Part shown: piece after piece, positions 42,502-52,910 of the stretch
Layout of the letters: each line of letters starts with the position of its first letter
Numbering within the stretch: the first letter of the stretch is position 1
NCBI RefSeq assembly: GCF_001730525.1
Contig: NZ_MDFN01000002.1
Coordinates: 124,001-188,000, forward strand
From: Arcticibacter eurypsychrophilus
Lineage (GTDB): Bacteria > Bacteroidota > Bacteroidia > Sphingobacteriales > Sphingobacteriaceae
Direction of reading: 5' to 3'
Length of the DNA stretch: 64,000 nt
Notes under the pieces: generated by a model
Seen by the model: the letters and a program-made list of their open reading frames with translations, nothing else
Told to the model about the DNA's origin: nothing
Database searches by the model: none
Translations under genes and position numbers: made by a program

Positions 42502-43980
42502 ATGAGTAAAAACAATGACGAGATCTTCAAAAATGTGATCTCACATGCCAAAGAATATGGCTTTGTATTCCAATCCAGCGAAATATATGACGGATTGAGC
42601 GCTGTTTACGATTATGGACAGTTGGGTGCTGAATTAAAAAACAACATCAAAGCTTATTGGTGGAAATCAATGGTACAAATGCATGAAAACATTGTAGGCA
42701 TTGATTCTGCAATATTTATGCATCCCAAGGTATGGAAGGCAAGTGGTCACGTGGATGGTTTTAATGATCCCATGATCGATAATAAAGACTCAAAAAAACG
42801 CTATAGAGCCGATCAGCTCTTAGAAGATAAAATTACCCGTTACGAAAAGGACGGTAAAACAGATAAAGCGAATCAGCTTCAAGAAGCAATGGATACTGCG
42901 CTGAAAGCTGAGGATATGACCGCTTTGCGTGACTTGATTGTGGAGCATGAAATAGCTTGTCCGGTTTCGGGTACGCGTAACTGGACAGATGTCCGTCAGT
43001 TTAATCTGATGTTCAGCACACAGTTTGGCGCAATGGCTGAAGGCAGTGAAGAAGTTTATTTACGTCCTGAAACGGCACAGGGAATCTTCGTAAACTTTCT
43101 GAATGTGCAAAAATCGGGCAGGATGAAAATACCTTTCGGTATTGCACAGATCGGTAAAGCATTTAGAAATGAAGTGATTGCACGTCAGTTTATCATGCGG
43201 ATGCGTGAGTTTGAACAAATGGAAATGCAATTTTTTGTGCGTCCAGGTGAAGATAAGAAGTGGTTTGATTACTGGAAGATTGCCCGCTTAAAATGGCATA
43301 CGGCTTTAGGTACTTCTCCTGAGAAATACAGGTTTCATGACCACGTTAAGTTGGCTCATTATGCCAATGCGGCTACTGATATTGAATTTGATTTCCCTTT
43401 TGGATTTAAAGAAGTGGAGGGTATTCATAGCCGTACAGACTTTGACTTAACGCAACATCAAGAGTTTTCGGGTAAGAAACTGCAATATTTTGACAATGAT
43501 CTGAATGAGGAAGGTAAGCCTTATGGCAATTATGTGCCTTATGTGATTGAAACTTCTATTGGTTTAGACCGTATGTTTCTGTTAACGATGATCAATGCTT
43601 TTGAAGAGCAAGATTTAAGTACAGCAGAAAAGAAAGATAGCCGTACGCTTCTTCGTCTGCATCCCTGCCTTGCTCCTATTAAAGTAGCGATATTTCCATT
43701 AACTAAAAAAGATGGGTTGCCTGAGAAAGCACGTGAAATCATGAATAGTTTAAAGATCGACTTTAATTGTATCTATGAAGAAAAGGATGCTATAGGAAAA
43801 CGTTACCGCCGTCAGGATGCTATTGGTACTCCTTTTTGTCTAACGGTAGATCATCAGAGTTTAGAGGACAATACCGTTACGATCCGTCACCGTGATTCCA
43901 TGGAGCAGGAACGGGTTGCTATTGCTGATTTAGAACAAATTATTAGTAAACGTGTGAGCTGGAGAAACTTGCTCGTTTAA
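42502..43980 (+). CDS. glyQS: glycine--tRNA ligase (homodimeric type)
   Basis: At 492 residues this is the single-chain GlyRS of the class II fold. The N-terminal catalytic part has FVFQSSEIYDGLSAVYDYG, then FNLMFSTQFG and the motif 2 region EVYLRPETAQGIFVNFLNV followed by FGIAQIGKAFRNE. Motif 3 is YVIETSIGLDRMFLLTM. The C-terminal anticodon domain (about 385-492) has HPCLAPIKVAIFPLTKKDGL. It is divergent from gldA and ends with a strong terminator. Confidence 0.96.
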   Translation: MSKNNDEIFKNVISHAKEYGFVFQSSEIYDGLSAVYDYGQLGAELKNNIKAYWWKSMVQMHENIVGIDSAIFMHPKVWKASGHVDGFNDPMIDNKDSKKRYRADQLLEDKITRYEKDGKTDKANQLQEAMDTALKAEDMTALRDLIVEHEIACPVSGTRNWTDVRQFNLMFSTQFGAMAEGSEEVYLRPETAQGIFVNFLNVQKSGRMKIPFGIAQIGKAFRNEVIARQFIMRMREFEQMEMQFFVRPGEDKKWFDYWKIARLKWHTALGTSPEKYRFHDHVKLAHYANAATDIEFDFPFGFKEVEGIHSRTDFDLTQHQEFSGKKLQYFDNDLNEEGKPYGNYVPYVIETSIGLDRMFLLTMINAFEEQDLSTAEKKDSRTLLRLHPCLAPIKVAIFPLTKKDGLPEKAREIMNSLKIDFNCIYEEKDAIGKRYRRQDAIGTPFCLTVDHQSLEDNTVTIRHRDSMEQERVAIADLEQIISKRVSWRNLLV

Positions 43981-43984
43981 AACA

Positions 43985-44013
43985 TAACAGGGTCATTATT
44001 AGACCCTGTTGTT
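43985..44013 (+). terminator. rho-independent terminator of the glycyl-tRNA ligase gene
   Basis: AACAGGGTC and GACCCTGTT form a perfect stem with a 7-nt loop, followed by GTTTC. It lies a few nt past the stop at 43980. Confidence 0.85.
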
Positions 44014-44020
44014 TCAAATC

Positions 44021-44050
44021 TTGACATTTATAGAAACTTTTTTATCTTTG
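44021..44050 (+). promoter_or_regulatory. Bacteroidota-type promoter of the L,D-transpeptidase gene
   Basis: TTG at 44021-44023 and TATCTTTG at 44043-44050 are separated by 19 nt and match the -33/-7 pattern. This is the clearest promoter in the window. Confidence 0.75.
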
Positions 44051-44118
44051 TAGGCGTAAACACTTTAATAAAACGAATTTTATAGAGAACAACTTACTTA
44101 AACATCACCTACGGATAT

Positions 44119-44940
44119 ATGAAGAACAGGATTTTAAGAGGAGCAACTTATATCATTTTAGCACTTAGCTTTCCGGCAATTGGATGGGGACTCAAGACAG
44201 ATCATTCTCATCTTGACCATTCGAATACAACAAATCAAAGCCTTACTAAAGAAACAAAAGCGAATTCAGCCTCTGTTTTATTTGATCAATACATTTCCGG
44301 TATTTATACGAAGTCAGGATTAGCCCTTACATCTCTGGATTATGCGGTATTTAAAAAAGCGTTTACTGGTTACTATAATTTAAAAAATGCAGGTCTGATC
44401 AGCAAAGACAAACAAATTATTTCTATAGTTGATTTCAATAAGCCGAGTACGGAGAAAAGATTATGGATAGTTGATCTGGCAGAAGCGAAATTATTATTTA
44501 ATACTTTCGTGGCGCATGGAAGAGGAAGTGGTGATAATTTTGCAACTACCTTTTCAAATGTATCTGAGTCTAACCAAAGCAGTTTGGGTTTTTATATTAC
44601 AGATAATACGTATTCGGGAAAACATGGTATGTCCTTGCGCATTAATGGTATGGACCGCAAGTTCAACAGCAATGCACTCAACCGTGCTGTTGTAATTCAT
44701 GGTGCTCCCTATGTGAGTCAGGAATTCGTTAATCAACATGGTCGTTTAGGACGCAGTTTAGGTTGTCCTGCCTTACCTGAAGCATTAACGCCAGCTATTA
44801 TCAATACAATTAAGAATAGAACAACTCTTTATATTAATGGCCCTGCATCTACAAACTATGCTTCAGACTATTTAAATGAAGAATCTGCTCTTCATCAGTT
44901 TCTTCCGAGTGAAGAGCAGATTCTTGCAGCAGGCGTTTAA
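44119..44940 (+). CDS. exported murein L,D-transpeptidase catalytic-domain protein
   Basis: The 273-residue protein has a signal-like start (RILRGATYIILALSFPAIGW) and a YkuD_2-type domain (about 100-250) with KRLWIVDLAEAKLLFNTFVA, HGRGSGDNFATTFSN, VVIHGAPYVSQEFVN and the catalytic block GRLGRSLGCPALP (Cys nucleophile, His in VIHGA). It would cross-link or modify peptidoglycan in the periplasm. Some members of this family have only hydrolase-like or untested activity. Its last 4 nt overlap the convergent flavin oxidoreductase gene. Confidence 0.9.
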   Translation: MKNRILRGATYIILALSFPAIGWGLKTDHSHLDHSNTTNQSLTKETKANSASVLFDQYISGIYTKSGLALTSLDYAVFKKAFTGYYNLKNAGLISKDKQIISIVDFNKPSTEKRLWIVDLAEAKLLFNTFVAHGRGSGDNFATTFSNVSESNQSSLGFYITDNTYSGKHGMSLRINGMDRKFNSNALNRAVVIHGAPYVSQEFVNQHGRLGRSLGCPALPEALTPAIINTIKNRTTLYINGPASTNYASDYLNEESALHQFLPSEEQILAAGV

Positions 44941-46004
44941 CCTCTTTTTGCCCGCTCGTACTGTTCAGGCCACTTTAGCGTGTCTCCCAATGTTTGAGCT
45001 GCATGCATAGGAAAGTAAGGATCCCTTAACATTTCCCTGGCAAGTAAGATAAAATCAGCCTGTCCTTTTTGCAAAATTTCTTCTGCCTGTTCAGGCTTAG
45101 TGATAATACCAACAGCGCCGGTTATGATATCTGCCTCTTTTTTAATTTTTTCGGCAAACAGCACCTGATAATTAGGCCCTGTCGGAATAACAGCGTCAGG
45201 TACGTTTCCGCCTGATGAACAATCTATGACATCAACTCCTTTTTCTTTCAGGATGAGGGAGAGCTTTACAGAATCATCTACATTCCAGCCACCTTCTACC
45301 CAATCCGTAGAAGAGATCCGCACAAATAGGGGGTACTCTTCCGGCCATGCCTGACGTACACCCTCAACCACTTCAATCAAGAGACGAATTCTATTTTCAA
45401 ACGATCCTCCATAATTGTCAGTTCTGAAGTTTGACAAGGGGGAGAAAAACTCATGTAAAAGGTATCCATGTGCAGCATGAATTTCCAGCACTTTAAACCC
45501 GGCTTTTACGGCACGTTTAGCGGCGGAATGGAAATCAATAATGATATTTTCAATCCCCGTTGGACTTAGTGCATGGGGTAATTCATCGTCTTTTGAGAAA
45601 GGAAGTGCAGAAGGACCTACCGTTTTCCATCCTTGTTCATGTTCAGATAAGAAAGTCCCGCCTTTCCAGGGGGCACTGCGACTTGCTTTTCTTCCGGCAT
45701 GAGCTAGTTGGATTCCTGCTACAGCACCTTGGTCATGAATAAATTCAGTAATCCGCTTAAGGGGATCAATATGCTCGTCAGACCAAATACCAAGGTCTCC
45801 AGGAGAAATCCGGCCTTCAGGAGATACAGCAGTTGCTTCTGTGATGATCAGACCGGCACCACCGACAGCTCTGCTGCCTAAGTGAACTAGGTGCCAATCA
45901 TTTGCGAAACCATCTTCTGCGGAATATTGACACATAGGTGAGACTACTATCCGGTTACGAAAGGTAATCTTTCTTATTTTTATAGATTGAAATAAAAGTG
46001 ACAT
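44937..46004 (-). CDS. NADH:flavin oxidoreductase, old yellow enzyme family (YqjM-like)
   Basis: The 355-residue TIM barrel has the YqjM-type features RNRIVVSPMCQYSAEDGFAN (with the Cys that tunes the FMN), DWHLVHLGSRAVGGAGLIIT, GIQLAHAGRKAS, then LEIHAAHGYLLHEFFSPLSN and NYGGSFENRIRLL. It reduces activated C=C bonds of enones using NAD(P)H. The gene is convergent with the L,D-transpeptidase. Upstream is a truncated luciferase-like gene on the other strand, another flavoenzyme. Confidence 0.93.
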   Translation of the reverse strand: MSLLFQSIKIRKITFRNRIVVSPMCQYSAEDGFANDWHLVHLGSRAVGGAGLIITEATAVSPEGRISPGDLGIWSDEHIDPLKRITEFIHDQGAVAGIQLAHAGRKASRSAPWKGGTFLSEHEQGWKTVGPSALPFSKDDELPHALSPTGIENIIIDFHSAAKRAVKAGFKVLEIHAAHGYLLHEFFSPLSNFRTDNYGGSFENRIRLLIEVVEGVRQAWPEEYPLFVRISSTDWVEGGWNVDDSVKLSLILKEKGVDVIDCSSGGNVPDAVIPTGPNYQVLFAEKIKKEADIITGAVGIITKPEQAEEILQKGQADFILLAREMLRDPYFPMHAAQTLGDTLKWPEQYERAKRG

Positions 46005-46057
46005 GTTAGTTTTATTTTAAGAACAGTGCTAAGGTACATGTGTTTGTTTTATCCTAG

Positions 46058-46318
46058 TCAAATAGCTGTCAATATAGTGCTGAAGGAACGAGTTCTTATG
46101 AAGAGATAAAAGACTACCCGTATAATGAAGCAGAAGAACAACATATTGCCTATAATCGGCAGCGCATGGTTTATGGTAATCCAGAGCAGGTAAAAGCTAA
46201 ATTAACTGCGCTGGCTGACCGTTATAAGGTGAATGAAATTATGGCGGCTACCATAACCTATGATTTTAAAGACCGGATTCACTCCTATGAGTTACTGGCT
46301 AAAGAGTTTGGACTTTAG
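46058..46318 (+). pseudogene. 3' end of a luciferase-like (LLM class) flavin monooxygenase gene
   Basis: After a TAG at 46055 the frame reads QYSAEGTSSYEEIKDYPYN, then EAEEQHIAYNRQRMVYGNP, EQVKAKLTALADRYKVNEIM and AATITYDFKDRIHSYELLAK, ending EFGL-stop at 46318. This is the typical C-terminus of an LLM class flavin-dependent oxidoreductase, in which RMVYGNPEQV...L..L is conserved. The first three quarters, including the flavin-binding core, are missing. No start codon or ribosome site is present, so it is a relic. Confidence 0.82.
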
Positions 46319-46809
46319 AGTCCAAACTTAACCCAACCCTGACCTTCGTATCCGAAGGTAAACTGCTTTGAATTCAGTATTTCAGCAATCATTTCTATTG
46401 TATCAACCACGCCGTTTTCAGACCCATTGAAGTAGCGTGATGCATCTGCGATGTACAGGTTTCCGTTTTTAATGGCATCCAGCTCATTGCAGCCGGGAAG
46501 ATCAAGCAGCAGGTTGATTTGGCTGAGCGTTTGTTCAATGGTATGTCCTTTTAGGGCCACAATAATGTAAGCGGGATTGGAACCCGTTAAATCCGTTTGC
46601 TCTACAGGGGTCCCACCGGCAATACGGATTAACTCAGGCATCCAGTTACCTGCTAACTGCATGGGATCGAGATTCTCCAGGCAAGCCACTGTAGGTTTCA
46701 GCTCAACAAACATCAATTTATGTCTCACTATATCAATACGATCCTGGAGTTCTTCCAATTCAGACTCATTTGATGCAGGTAAATACGACAGGATATTTTG
46801 CTCAGCCAT
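46315..46809 (-). CDS. short BtuF-like substrate-binding protein, one lobe missing
   Basis: The 164-residue protein starts MAEQNILSYLPASNE, like the first strand of BtuF/cobalamin-binding proteins (IISLLPAATE), but jumps almost at once to a linker helix. It then gives the second lobe: VACLENLDPMQLAGNWMPEL, IRIAGGTP, YIIVALKGHTIEQT and ADASRYFNGSENGVVDTIEM. About 100 residues of the first lobe are absent. It has no signal peptide. It could be a decayed gene that keeps an open frame, or a reduced cytoplasmic domain protein. Its stop overlaps the relic of the LLM gene by 4 nt. Confidence 0.6.
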   Translation of the reverse strand: MAEQNILSYLPASNESELEELQDRIDIVRHKLMFVELKPTVACLENLDPMQLAGNWMPELIRIAGGTPVEQTDLTGSNPAYIIVALKGHTIEQTLSQINLLLDLPGCNELDAIKNGNLYIADASRYFNGSENGVVDTIEMIAEILNSKQFTFGYEGQGWVKFGL

Positions 46810-46841
46810 TAGAAATTAATTTTGTCCAAAGGTACAAAAAA

Positions 46842-47912
46842 TCAATTCCCTGTACCTTGTTGACCTGAATCTTGCTTTAAATCATCGTTATTAACACCTC
46901 TTTTCTTTTTGGGCTGTGGGTTAAAATTAGTCTTCCCAAACTGATAACTAAAATTTAAGCCTACGGAACGGAATGGAATACCAAAATCTGATTGCTGAGT
47001 AAGCTCTGCACTCTTAATACTCGACTTAAAATGTTTCGTTTCATTGAATGGATCCACTACGTTTATCCCAATCTTCGCTTTCTTGTTTAGGAACTGCCTG
47101 TTTAATGATAGCTGCCACATATTAAAGGAAGGATTTCTACCCTGAAAGGTTCTTCGGGGAGAGTTCAATATAAAAAAGGTCTCCGCAATTAAGTTATTAG
47201 GCAATGTAAATGAACCACTGACGAATGCTTTATATAAGGCATAGGTTTTCGCTTCACCTGCAAGTTCGGTAAAAGAGCTTCCTGTACTAGGCTTATAGGT
47301 AAATATATCAAAATTCCCTCTTAGGGTTGCCCCTTTAAGCGGAACAATAGATCCAAATAAACTGGTGCCAATGGAATTATTGTTCCCGATATTGTCGAAG
47401 GTAGTTAGCGTAACCGGCTTTCCTTCATAGGTATCGGGACGGGCAATACTTTCGATGATATCCGTGGTATGGCGGAAATAAACGGAGGTATTGATCATCG
47501 ACTTTTTAATCATGGTAGAAAAACCAAGCTCCACTGTTTGAGATATTTCAGGAGATAAGTTTGGGTTTCCTTGTCTTTGGAAACGGTCATTGCTTATATC
47601 TTTGAAGGGATTTAAGTATTGTAAACTAGGGCGTTGAATTCTTTTACTGTAGCTTAAACGCAAGGTTTGCACTGGAGAGAGGTTCTTTGAGATAGCAAAA
47701 CTTGGAATAAAGTTGGTATAATTATTCTTTACAGATAATTGCTCAGCGTTTCCTGCACCTGAATTACCATCAATGTTGGTATGCTCCATTCTTCCACCTA
47801 CTTGCAGACCTACGCTTTTACTTGCCTGAATACTCAATACGGCATAGCCTGATAGAACATCCTGGTTGTACACGTAGGTGTTTGATAATAAAGGGTTAGA
47901 TAGAAGTTTCAT
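46842..47912 (-). pseudogene. C-terminal half of a TonB-dependent receptor barrel (5'-truncated)
   Basis: The 356-residue open frame (ATG at 47912; a TTG extends it to 47930) is pure barrel: NTYVYNQDVLSGYAVLSIQA, LQVGGRMEHTNIDG, LRLSYSKRIQRPSLQYLNPF, GNPNLSPEISQTVELGFST and the terminal SVGLNFSYQFGKTNFNPQPK. This pattern is that of the OMP_b-brl_3 group, whose members are usually around 800 residues with a carboxypeptidase-like domain and a plug. No signal peptide, plug or promoter is found up to the leuS terminator at 48091. It probably cannot reach the outer membrane. Confidence 0.78.
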
Positions 47913-48048
47913 TAATAAATTTTTATTCAACGCTAGAAGTCTGAAAAGGCGATTTTGTTACATGTAAAGAATTGTAACATTTTGCGCACAGTACAGGATG
48001 CAAGGCTACATGCGAAACAAATTGGCGGGATTAAAAGGAAGGTCTTAA

Positions 48049-48091
48049 ATACACGAGCTGCTGAGAGAAACCGATTCAGCAGCTCGTGTAT
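48049..48091 (-). terminator. rho-independent terminator of leuS
   Basis: ATACACGAGCTGCTGA (48049-48064) is the exact complement of 48076-48091, with an 11-nt loop. It lies directly beyond the leuS stop at 48093. Minus-strand reading then continues TTTAAGACC, a weak U tract. Confidence 0.82.
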
Positions 48092-48092
48092 A

Positions 48093-50888
48093 TTACACTA
48101 CAATATTTACGATTCTTCCCTTAACCACAATCACCTTTTTAGGGCTTTTACCCGCTAAGTATTTTTGAACATCAGCGTTTTCTAAAACCAACCGTTCTAC
48201 ATCAGCAGGTTCCAGGGATAGCGAAAATGTCAGGTTCATTCTCATTTTACCATTCACAGAAACCGGATAGGCAAACTCATCCTCTACCAGGTAAGCTGGA
48301 ACAAATTCGGGGAATTTTGCAAAAGAAAGCGTTCCTTCTGTATTTCCTAATAAGGTCCACAGCTCTTCAGTAATATGCGGGGCATAAGAAGTAAGCACGA
48401 TAACAAGATCCTGTAAGATGCTCCTTTTATTACATTTGAGATCGGTAAGTTCATTAACGCAGATCATAAAGCTGGAAACGGAGGTATTGAAGGAGAAACG
48501 TTCCACATCATCCTCCACCTTACGGATAATTTTATGCAAGGCCTTGAGCTCCGCTTTCGTAGGTTCTGCATCAGATACCTGAAACTCAAACTGATCGTTA
48601 TGGTACAACTTCCAGTATTTACGCAGAAACTTAAACACACCTTCTATTCCATTGGTATTCCATGGCTTACTTTGTTCAAGCGGGCCGAGGAACATTTCAT
48701 AAAGTCGAAGTGTATCCGCTCCGTAGCGTTCAATGATGTCATCCGGGTTCACCACATTGAACTTAGACTTAGACATTTTTTCTACCTCTACACCACAACT
48801 ATATTTCCCGTTTTCAAGGATAAATTCTGCCGTGCTGTATTCTGCTCTGGATGTTTTAAACTTTTCCAGATCGAGCATATCGTTCTCCACAATATTCACG
48901 TCAACGTGTAAGGCTTTAGTTTTATACTGCTCTTTTAGTCCATGAGAGACAAAAGTGTCGGTATCCCCACCGTCGTCGTTTAAAACGCGATAAATAAAGT
49001 TAGATCTTCCCTGGATCATTCCCTGGTTGATCAGCTTTTTAAAGGGTTCTTCCTCATTTACATAACCAAGATCTTTCAGAAACTTGTTCCAAAAGCGGCT
49101 ATATAAAAGATGGCCGGTTGCATGTTCAGAGCCTCCAATATATAAATCGACATCTTTCCAGTATTCAATAGCTTGTTTAGGGGCAAAAACAGATTCTTTT
49201 CTATCTTCCGGAGAGGCCATATAACGGTACCAATACCAGCTGGATCCTGCCCAACCAGGCATGGTGCTCAATTCATAAGCGTAGGTTCCTTTGTACTTCC
49301 AATCTGCTGCTCTTCCTAATGGTGGGTCTCCTGCTTCTGTAGGCAGATATTTATCTATTTCGGGTAATACAAGAGGAAGTTCTGATTCATCGATCAAATA
49401 AGGTAATCCGTCTTTAAAATAAACTGGAACCGGCTCTCCCCAATAGCGTTGGCGACCAAAAATGGCATCACGCATCCGGTATTGTACCTTAGCTTTACCG
49501 GCATTCAGCTCTTCGAGCTTTTTAACCAGAACGGGTACTGCTTCAGCATAGGTCAGACCATTGATTATATCAGAGTTGATATATAATCCTTCCTTTGTTG
49601 GATCGGCTTCTGTTTCTAAATTTTTCTGTCCGTCTATTACCGGGATAATAGGCAGATTATATTGCTTGGCAAAAAGCCAGTCACGCTGATCTCCTGATGG
49701 CACAGCCATTACTGCACCGGTTCCATATCCTGCAAGAACATAATCGGCGATCCAAACGGGAATCTTCTCTCCGTTGAGGGGATTTAAAGCGTAGGTTCCA
49801 GTGAATGCACCAGATACTGTTTTAATATCTGACATCCTGTCTAGTTCCGACTTCTTCTTCGTTTTCGCTATATAATCATCAATATCAGCTTTCTGTTCTG
49901 GAGTGGTAAGGGCAGATACGAGCTCATGTTCCGGGGCAATAACCACGAAACTTACTCCATATAAGGTGTCGGCACGGGTAGTGAATACTTCAATGATCTC
50001 TTCCCGGTTCTCTACATTAAACTTAATCGATGCACCGATACTTTTACCAATCCAGTTGCGCTGCATTTCTTTAAGCGGATCGGGCCAATCTACTACATCC
50101 AGACCTTTTAAAAGGCGATCGGCATACGCAGTGATGCGCATACTCCATTGCCACATTTTCTTCTGCTCTACAGGATAACCGCCACGTTCGGATAAACCTT
50201 CTTTCACCTCATCGTTGGCTAGTACGGTTCCTAATGCCGCGCACCAGTTCACGGTACTTTCTTTAAGGAAAGTTAAACGGTATTTTAAAAGTTCTGTTTG
50301 TTGGGTTTGTTCGGACATGTTCGTCCATTCTTCAGCAGTAAACGTATTGATATCTTCGTCGCAGACAGCAAAAACACCTGCACTTCCTTGTGTTTTAAAA
50401 TGATCCTTTAGTTTTTCAATAGGTTGCGCTTTGTCTAATTCCCTGGAATACCAGGAATTGAACAACTGCATAAAGATCCACTGTGTCCATTTGTAATATT
50501 CGGGATCACTGGTACGTACTTCTCTGCTCCAGTCAAATGAAAAACCGATCTGATCGAGCTGACGACGGTAGGTTGCAATGTTATCTACGGTAGTGATAGC
50601 AGGATGTTGTCCGGTTTGAATGGCATACTGTTCGGCAGGAAGTCCAAAAGAATCATATCCCATGGGATGCAATACATTGAACCCATGCAATCTTTTAAAC
50701 CGGGCATAAATATCAGATGCAATGTAACCAAGCGGATGCCCTACATGTAGCCCTGCTCCCGAAGGATAAGGAAACATGTCCAATACATAATATTTGGGTT
50801 TATCGGACGCATTATCTACTTTATAAGTTTGATTTTTCGCCCAAAACTGCTGCCACTTATTTTCAATGTCTCTAAACTGGTAATCCAT
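48093..50888 (-). CDS. leuS: leucine--tRNA ligase
   Basis: At 931 residues this matches bacterial LeuRS of the longer Bacteroidota type. The HIGH-like motif is in [20 protein letters not shown] (about 38-57). The CP1 editing domain runs about 230-440 with [20 protein letters not shown]. The catalytic KMSKS motif appears as [17 protein letters not shown]. The anticodon-binding helical part and a C-terminal extension follow. The gene is divergent from ftsX and ends in a strong hairpin. Confidence 0.97.
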   Translation of the reverse strand: MDYQFRDIENKWQQFWAKNQTYKVDNASDKPKYYVLDMFPYPSGAGLHVGHPLGYIASDIYARFKRLHGFNVLHPMGYDSFGLPAEQYAIQTGQHPAITTVDNIATYRRQLDQIGFSFDWSREVRTSDPEYYKWTQWIFMQLFNSWYSRELDKAQPIEKLKDHFKTQGSAGVFAVCDEDINTFTAEEWTNMSEQTQQTELLKYRLTFLKESTVNWCAALGTVLANDEVKEGLSERGGYPVEQKKMWQWSMRITAYADRLLKGLDVVDWPDPLKEMQRNWIGKSIGASIKFNVENREEIIEVFTTRADTLYGVSFVVIAPEHELVSALTTPEQKADIDDYIAKTKKKSELDRMSDIKTVSGAFTGTYALNPLNGEKIPVWIADYVLAGYGTGAVMAVPSGDQRDWLFAKQYNLPIIPVIDGQKNLETEADPTKEGLYINSDIINGLTYAEAVPVLVKKLEELNAGKAKVQYRMRDAIFGRQRYWGEPVPVYFKDGLPYLIDESELPLVLPEIDKYLPTEAGDPPLGRAADWKYKGTYAYELSTMPGWAGSSWYWYRYMASPEDRKESVFAPKQAIEYWKDVDLYIGGSEHATGHLLYSRFWNKFLKDLGYVNEEEPFKKLINQGMIQGRSNFIYRVLNDDGGDTDTFVSHGLKEQYKTKALHVDVNIVENDMLDLEKFKTSRAEYSTAEFILENGKYSCGVEVEKMSKSKFNVVNPDDIIERYGADTLRLYEMFLGPLEQSKPWNTNGIEGVFKFLRKYWKLYHNDQFEFQVSDAEPTKAELKALHKIIRKVEDDVERFSFNTSVSSFMICVNELTDLKCNKRSILQDLVIVLTSYAPHITEELWTLLGNTEGTLSFAKFPEFVPAYLVEDEFAYPVSVNGKMRMNLTFSLSLEPADVERLVLENADVQKYLAGKSPKKVIVVKGRIVNIVV

Positions 50889-51000
50889 GTGATTTAAATT
50901 CTTTGGATTGCGAAAATAGCAAAATTGGTTTACAGTCGTGCGGACAATGCTTCCATACTACCAAACTATTTCCTATTTTCGCATATCTTTAAAAAGTATT

Positions 51001-51879
51001 ATGGAAGAATTTGAGAGCAGCGCTTATTCGAAAAAGACAAAGCCTGTGTACATATCTACAGTAATCAGCATCGCTTTGGTGCTGTTAATGATTGGTCTCC
51101 TGGGACTTATACTGGTTCATGCCCGCAACTTGTCTAATTACGTAAAAGAGAATATTGTATTAAATATCATTGTGAATGATGGTGCGAAAGAGGTTGATGT
51201 CCTAGCATTACAGAAGCAACTTGATGTTAATCCTTACATTTTAAAAACACAATATGTAAGTAAGGAGCTAGCAGCCAGAAATTTACAGAAGGATCTTGGT
51301 GAAGAATTTGTTCAATTTTTAGGATATAATCCCTTGTTGTCATCTATAGATGTTTACATGAAAGCAGATTACGCCAATAACGCGAGCATTGAAAAACTAA
51401 GCGGACAATTGTCAAAGAACACACTTGTTAAAGAAGTGATCTATCAGAAATCATTAATCGACATGGTAAATCAAAACCTAAAAGTGATTGGCTTCGTTAT
51501 TTTAGCATTTGCTGCCATTTTGATGATCATAGCGGTGGCACTTATTAATAATACAATCCGTTTAGTGATCTATTCGCAACGTTTTTTGATCAAAAGCATG
51601 CAATTAGTTGGGGCGACAAAAGGATTTATACGCAAACCTTTTATTGGATATGGTCTTTTACATGGGTTTATAGGAGGTCTGATTGCAGTCATTCTTCTTC
51701 TTTTAGCGCTCTATGTGGCGCAGCAACAAATACCGGAACTCATCATCCTGACAAACTGGTTTGAGTTTGGCATTGTATTCCTAATCGTTATTGGTGCGGG
51801 GATGTTAATATCAACAATGAGTACCTGGTTTGCAGTGAGCAAATATTTGGGTTTAAAAATTTACGATCTTTATAAATAA
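51001..51879 (+). CDS. ftsX: cell division protein FtsX
   Basis: The 292-residue protein has a first membrane helix (about 20-42, YISTVISIALVLLMIGLLGL), a periplasmic domain (about 50-170) and three more helices near the C-terminus, the FtsX/FtsE permease layout. In Bacteroidota FtsX activates peptidoglycan hydrolases at division. I use the ATG at 51001 (MEEFESSAYSKK) rather than the frame start 21 codons upstream, because homologues begin near this point. It heads an operon: its stop overlaps the next start (TAATG). Confidence 0.9.
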   Translation: MEEFESSAYSKKTKPVYISTVISIALVLLMIGLLGLILVHARNLSNYVKENIVLNIIVNDGAKEVDVLALQKQLDVNPYILKTQYVSKELAARNLQKDLGEEFVQFLGYNPLLSSIDVYMKADYANNASIEKLSGQLSKNTLVKEVIYQKSLIDMVNQNLKVIGFVILAFAAILMIIAVALINNTIRLVIYSQRFLIKSMQLVGATKGFIRKPFIGYGLLHGFIGGLIAVILLLLALYVAQQQIPELIILTNWFEFGIVFLIVIGAGMLISTMSTWFAVSKYLGLKIYDLYK

Positions 51880-52109
51880 TGGCAAAGAAAACTATACTGG
51901 AAACTTCAGAAAACAAACAGGCACAGTTTATTTTCGACAAAAATAATTACCGTCTGCTCATTCTGAGCATTGTTGTAGTAGCATTTGGCTTTCTACTGAT
52001 GAGCGGTACTACTGATATATACGACTTTCGTAAAATAGTTGTAGCCCCTATCGTTGTGATTATCGGTTTTGTAATCGGCTTTTTTGCCATTCTGAAAAAG
52101 CGTAAATAA
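51879..52109 (+). CDS. DUF3098 small membrane protein
   Basis: This encodes 76 residues: a polar N-terminus (MAKKTILETSENKQAQFIFD) and two hydrophobic segments (about 26-44 and 54-71) with a basic tail LKKRK. DUF3098 proteins are found between ftsX and uppP in Bacteroidota, as here, so a link to envelope biogenesis is likely, but no function is known. The start overlaps the ftsX stop by one base (TAATG). Confidence 0.88.
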   Translation: MAKKTILETSENKQAQFIFDKNNYRLLILSIVVVAFGFLLMSGTTDIYDFRKIVVAPIVVIIGFVIGFFAILKKRK

Positions 52110-52115
52110 TCACAG

Positions 52116-52910
52116 ATGAAACTTATTGAAGCAATCATACTGGCTGTCATAGAGGGCCTGACGGAGTTTTTGCCTGTATCTTCCACAGGGCACATGATCA
52201 TCGGTTCTTCGTTAATGGGAATTGAACAGGATGAATTTGTTAAATTATTCACCATTGTGATTCAATTGGGAACCATTTTATCTGTAATCGTACTCTATTT
52301 TAAAAGGTTCTTTCAAAGCTTCGACTTTTACTTTAAACTTATCGTAGCTTTTATACCGGCTGTCATTTTCGGCTTGTTGCTGAGTGACACCATTGATAAA
52401 TTGCTTGAAAGTCCGATGACTGTAGCCATATCTCTGGTACTTGGAGGTGTAATTTTGCTATTTGCTGATAAATGGTTTAATAACCCTACAATTGAATCTT
52501 CAAATGATATAAGCTATGGTACAGCTTTAAAGATCGGTTTATTCCAATGTCTGGCTATGATTCCGGGAGTTTCCCGTTCAGGCGCAAGCATTGTGGGAGG
52601 TATGACTCAGAAATTATCACGGAAGGCGGCTGCTGAATTTTCTTTTTTTCTTGCCGTACCGACCATGTTTGGTGCTACCGCAAAAAAACTTTACGATTTC
52701 TATAAGAGCGGTTATCATCTCAGTTCGGAAGAAGTTAACCTTCTTCTTGTTGGGAATATCATTGGATTTATTGTCGCAATCATCGCCATTAAAAGCTTTA
52801 TTGGGTTTGTTACCAAACATGGTTTTCGAGCATTTGGATGGTATCGGATTGTAGTTGGCGGGATTATTGTAATTTTGCTACTCGCAGGTATCGACCTGCA
52901 GGTGATGTAA
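52116..52910 (+). CDS. uppP: undecaprenyl-diphosphate phosphatase
   Basis: The 264-residue integral membrane protein has the two BacA/UppP signatures: [20 protein letters not shown] near the N-terminus and [20 protein letters not shown] in the second half (about 150-170). It dephosphorylates undecaprenyl pyrophosphate to recycle the carrier for peptidoglycan and O-antigen. It is 6 nt after the DUF3098 gene and its stop overlaps the truB start (TAATG). Confidence 0.95.
   Translation: MKLIEAIILAVIEGLTEFLPVSSTGHMIIGSSLMGIEQDEFVKLFTIVIQLGTILSVIVLYFKRFFQSFDFYFKLIVAFIPAVIFGLLLSDTIDKLLESPMTVAISLVLGGVILLFADKWFNNPTIESSNDISYGTALKIGLFQCLAMIPGVSRSGASIVGGMTQKLSRKAAAEFSFFLAVPTMFGATAKKLYDFYKSGYHLSSEEVNLLLVGNIIGFIVAIIAIKSFIGFVTKHGFRAFGWYRIVVGGIIVILLLAGIDLQVM

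Noticed and set aside
47956-47979. Inverted repeat TGTTACA...TGTAACA upstream of the receptor fragment
   Set aside because: Seven-base arms are common by chance in AT-rich DNA, and no intact gene lies at a suitable distance.
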